Assembly: GCA_964428335.1 (NCBI GenBank)
Contig: CAYRXW010000003.1
Coordinates: 1-64,000 of the forward strand
DNA: 64,000 nucleotides
Reading direction: 5' to 3'
Source: GW2011-AR15 sp964428335
GTDB lineage: Archaea; Nanobdellota; Nanobdellia; Woesearchaeales; GW2011-AR15
Shown: one piece after another, positions 62,116 through 64,000 of the stretch
Layout: each line of letters begins with the position of its first letter
Numbering within the stretch: position 1 is the first letter of the stretch
Notes under the pieces: generated by a model
Databases searched by the model: none
Told to the model about the DNA's origin: nothing
What the model saw: only the letters and a program-made list of their open reading frames with translations
Made by a program: the position numbers and the translations under genes

Positions 62116-63504
62116 ATGCAGCTGACATCATTACTTTTTTTTGGATTCCTTTTAGTTTCATTATTTTCTTTTTATCTTGCCCCAAAAAAGTTCAGGAACT
62201 ATATCCTGCTTATATCCAGTATCCTATTTTACCTCAGTTTTGGGATAAAGCATCTTGCAATAGTAATGCTGATTACATTAATAGGATATGCTTTTTCATT
62301 CCTTGCCTATAAAAAAAAGCAATATTCCTATCTTGGGATATCTCTTCTTGTTCTCTCTTTATTTTATTTCAAATATTATCTTTTTTTCACAGAACTAGTA
62401 ATGGATTTTGCAAGGCTCCCTGTTTTTGAGATATTGCTGCCTTTAGGGATATCCTTTTACACATTCCAGATAATCGGCAACCTGCTTGACATATCAAGAG
62501 GCAAGGCAAAGCCTGAAAAAAATATCCTCATCTATTCACTAAGCATCTTATTTTTCCCGAAAGCTGTTTCAGGACCTATTGAAAGAACAGGCTTTGCCAG
62601 CCAGTTCCAGCATAATAACAATTTAGAGCAGGAAAATATAAGATCAGGACTTACCCTGATGCTTATAGGATATTTCAAGAAAATAGTGATTGCTGACAGA
62701 CTGGCAGTAGTAGTCAACCAGGTGTTTGGAAACCTGCCATTATATACAGGGATTCCATTGATACTTGCAGGCATCTTCTACCTTTTCCAGCTATACTGTG
62801 ATTTTTCAGGATATACTGATATTGCAAGGGGGATTTCAAAATTATTTGGAAAGGAACTAACGATAAATTTCAAAAGGCCATTCCTTTCAAAAAATGTGAG
62901 TGAGTTTTGGAGAAGATGGCACATTTCTCTCTCTACTTGGTTCCAGGATTACATGTTCAATCCACTTTACTTATGGCTATCAAAAAAAATAAAGATAAAT
63001 CAGAGCATAAACCACATAATCAATTTCACGATTGCAATACTTATTGTTGAAACACTTCTTGGGATATGGCATGGCGCAAACCTGACCTTTGCGTTTTTTG
63101 GACTGTACTTTGGCATTTTGATTTCACTATATTATATTTCCAGGAAATATTATGACAGGCTTACGTCGGCTATTCAGATAGGGATTAACTTTTTAGCTTT
63201 AGTAATAGGGATGATTATCTTCAGGAGTGGAAGCCTAGCAGAAGCATCATACATATTTTCAAACATTACAGATATAACTTTACTGATTCAGGGAATACAC
63301 CTGAATGTTTCATGGGCAGGCCTAATTATAAACATTTTATTGATAGCTGGCCTGTTAACCTACGAAATCCTTGTTGAGTTTTTTGGATTTGATTTTTCAA
63401 AGCTTAGTGAGCCGGCAAGATTAATATGCTATTCAATACTTTTGGTAATGATAGCTGTTTTTGGTGCATTCAACCAGGTGAATTTCCTTTACTCGCAATT
63501 TTAA
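62116..63504 (+). CDS. MBOAT O-acyltransferase (DltB/AlgI type)
   Basis: 462 residues with about eleven membrane helices. It has FFPKAVSGPIER, YCDFSGYTDIARGISKLFG, FWRRWHISLSTWFQDY (264-279) and IWHGANLTF with catalytic His319, all DltB/AlgI signatures. These enzymes take an acyl group from a carrier on the inside and pass it to a glycan outside. It is followed after one base by the SGNH-like gene. The acyl donor is inferred to be the neighbouring carrier protein. Confidence 0.92.
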   Translation: MQLTSLLFFGFLLVSLFSFYLAPKKFRNYILLISSILFYLSFGIKHLAIVMLITLIGYAFSFLAYKKKQYSYLGISLLVLSLFYFKYYLFFTELVMDFARLPVFEILLPLGISFYTFQIIGNLLDISRGKAKPEKNILIYSLSILFFPKAVSGPIERTGFASQFQHNNNLEQENIRSGLTLMLIGYFKKIVIADRLAVVVNQVFGNLPLYTGIPLILAGIFYLFQLYCDFSGYTDIARGISKLFGKELTINFKRPFLSKNVSEFWRRWHISLSTWFQDYMFNPLYLWLSKKIKINQSINHIINFTIAILIVETLLGIWHGANLTFAFFGLYFGILISLYYISRKYYDRLTSAIQIGINFLALVIGMIIFRSGSLAEASYIFSNITDITLLIQGIHLNVSWAGLIINILLIAGLLTYEILVEFFGFDFSKLSEPARLICYSILLVMIAVFGAFNQVNFLYSQF

Positions 63505-63505
63505 A

Positions 63506-64000
63506 ATGAAAAAAATAAAAAAAATGATATGGCAGGGAATCTTTATCATTGGACTATTTACTGTCCTTTTTCTTGTCCTTAATTTCCTTTATACAGAAAC
63601 CGTGATAAAAAAGACAGTAACATACAGGAAAAACCAGGAATTCAATAGTTTCATAAAAAATGAGACAGTGATAAAATATGCTTTTTTTGGAGGAAGCCAT
63701 GTTGAAAATAGCATCAATCCAAGATATATCAATGGCGCATATAATTTTGCAGGTGGAGCAAAAACTTATTTTGAAGTGTATCTTGACCTAAAAAACCTTA
63801 TTGAAAAAAACATATCAGTAGAATATGCCTTTTTAGAGCTTGACATGCATACTTTTTCATCATACCTTTTTAATTTTGAGCGTCCAGTTCTTGTAAACAT
63901 ATGGCATTACAGCAGGATAACAGATATAGATGAGATACATGAAGCAACAAAAATCCCTTATATGAAGCTTTTCATAGATTCAAGGTTTCCAGTCTTTGGG
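63506..64000 (+). CDS. DltD/SGNH-like membrane-anchored protein (partial, 5' part)
   Basis: 165 codons from ATG 63506 run to the window end without a stop. A signal-anchor helix lies at about residues 7-27. FFGGSHVENSINP, near residue 58, is the GGSH/GDS-like block with the candidate nucleophile Ser, as in DltD and AlgJ/AlgX-type proteins that partner with MBOAT enzymes. An Asn-containing segment (NFAGGAKTYFE) follows. The catalytic Asp-His end is outside the window. Confidence 0.7.
   Translation, partial: MKKIKKMIWQGIFIIGLFTVLFLVLNFLYTETVIKKTVTYRKNQEFNSFIKNETVIKYAFFGGSHVENSINPRYINGAYNFAGGAKTYFEVYLDLKNLIEKNISVEYAFLELDMHTFSSYLFNFERPVLVNIWHYSRITDIDEIHEATKIPYMKLFIDSRFPVFG

Noticed and set aside
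1..64000. CRISPR arrays, insertion sequences or integrase sites
   Set aside because: No regularly spaced repeats, transposase, or integrase-like proteins are present; the repeats seen are short inverted repeats near promoters.

Overview
The window is an A+T-rich, gene-dense stretch of an archaeal chromosome. The archaeal assignment rests on ribosomal proteins found only in archaea and eukaryotes (eL32, eL19, eL34, eL14), AglB oligosaccharyltransferase, Hef, RadB, RFC small subunit, aPelota, a DUF106/EMC3 insertase, TrmB and PRC-barrel proteins, and TATA boxes about 24-29 bases upstream of start codons (mostly leaderless genes). Compact overlapping genes, ScpB, an ADP-forming acetyl-CoA synthetase and many small membrane proteins suggest a DPANN-like lineage such as Woesearchaeota or Pacearchaeota; that placement is an inference. 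There is no rRNA, recognisable tRNA, CRISPR array or insertion sequence. No gap longer than 300 bases lacks a gene; the largest (45734-46001) holds a possible 38-residue ORF.

Layout. 1-5747: the distal spc-type ribosomal protein operon (uS14, uS8, uL6, eL32, eL19, uL18, uS5, uL30, uL15, SecY). 5868-15825: N-glycosylation and surface glycan genes (AglB, a pair of half-size SMR/EamA proteins, a UDP-sugar epimerase, two processive GT2 enzymes, two GT-C-like membrane proteins). 15873-26000: housekeeping and information processing (ScpB with an unknown partner, an Lrp-type RAM domain, Hef, the DUF106 insertase, eL34, eL14, TrmB, acetyl-CoA synthetase subunits, pelota). 25940-32086: an apparent surface module of two membrane-anchored proteins and three related lipoproteins. 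32083-41959: RFC, a coiled-coil protein, PRC barrel, an M50-like protein without its metal motif, TraB, an ABC exporter, a glucokinase-like protein, a glycoside hydrolase and a presenilin-like protease. 42043-50768: hydrolases and GT4, transaldolase, a secreted Lon-like protease, uS2, a methyltransferase and RadB. 50845-64000: a second glycan island.

The most striking content is the end of the second glycan island. An AcpS-like phosphopantetheinyl transferase, an FkbH-like (HAD plus GNAT) enzyme, an acyl carrier protein, a DltB/AlgI-type MBOAT acyltransferase and the start of a DltD-like SGNH protein lie in order within about 4.2 kb. In the same island are a glycosyltransferase, an LPG-synthase-type membrane protein and a MaoC/SDR pair. 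This looks like a Dlt-style surface acylation route in an archaeon, with FkbH replacing the D-alanine ligase to load a glyceryl-type (C3) unit on the carrier. Carrier proteins are unusual in archaea because archaeal lipids are isoprenoid.

Regulation. First genes of operons mostly have a TATA box and essentially no leader. Internal genes use ATGA overlaps or GGTGA-type Shine-Dalgarno sites. Exceptions include a long, foldable leader before uS2, one palindromic TATA box shared by two divergent genes, a 12-base inverted repeat flanking a promoter, and an inverted repeat at the transaldolase promoter. Five convergent gene pairs overlap at their stop codons.
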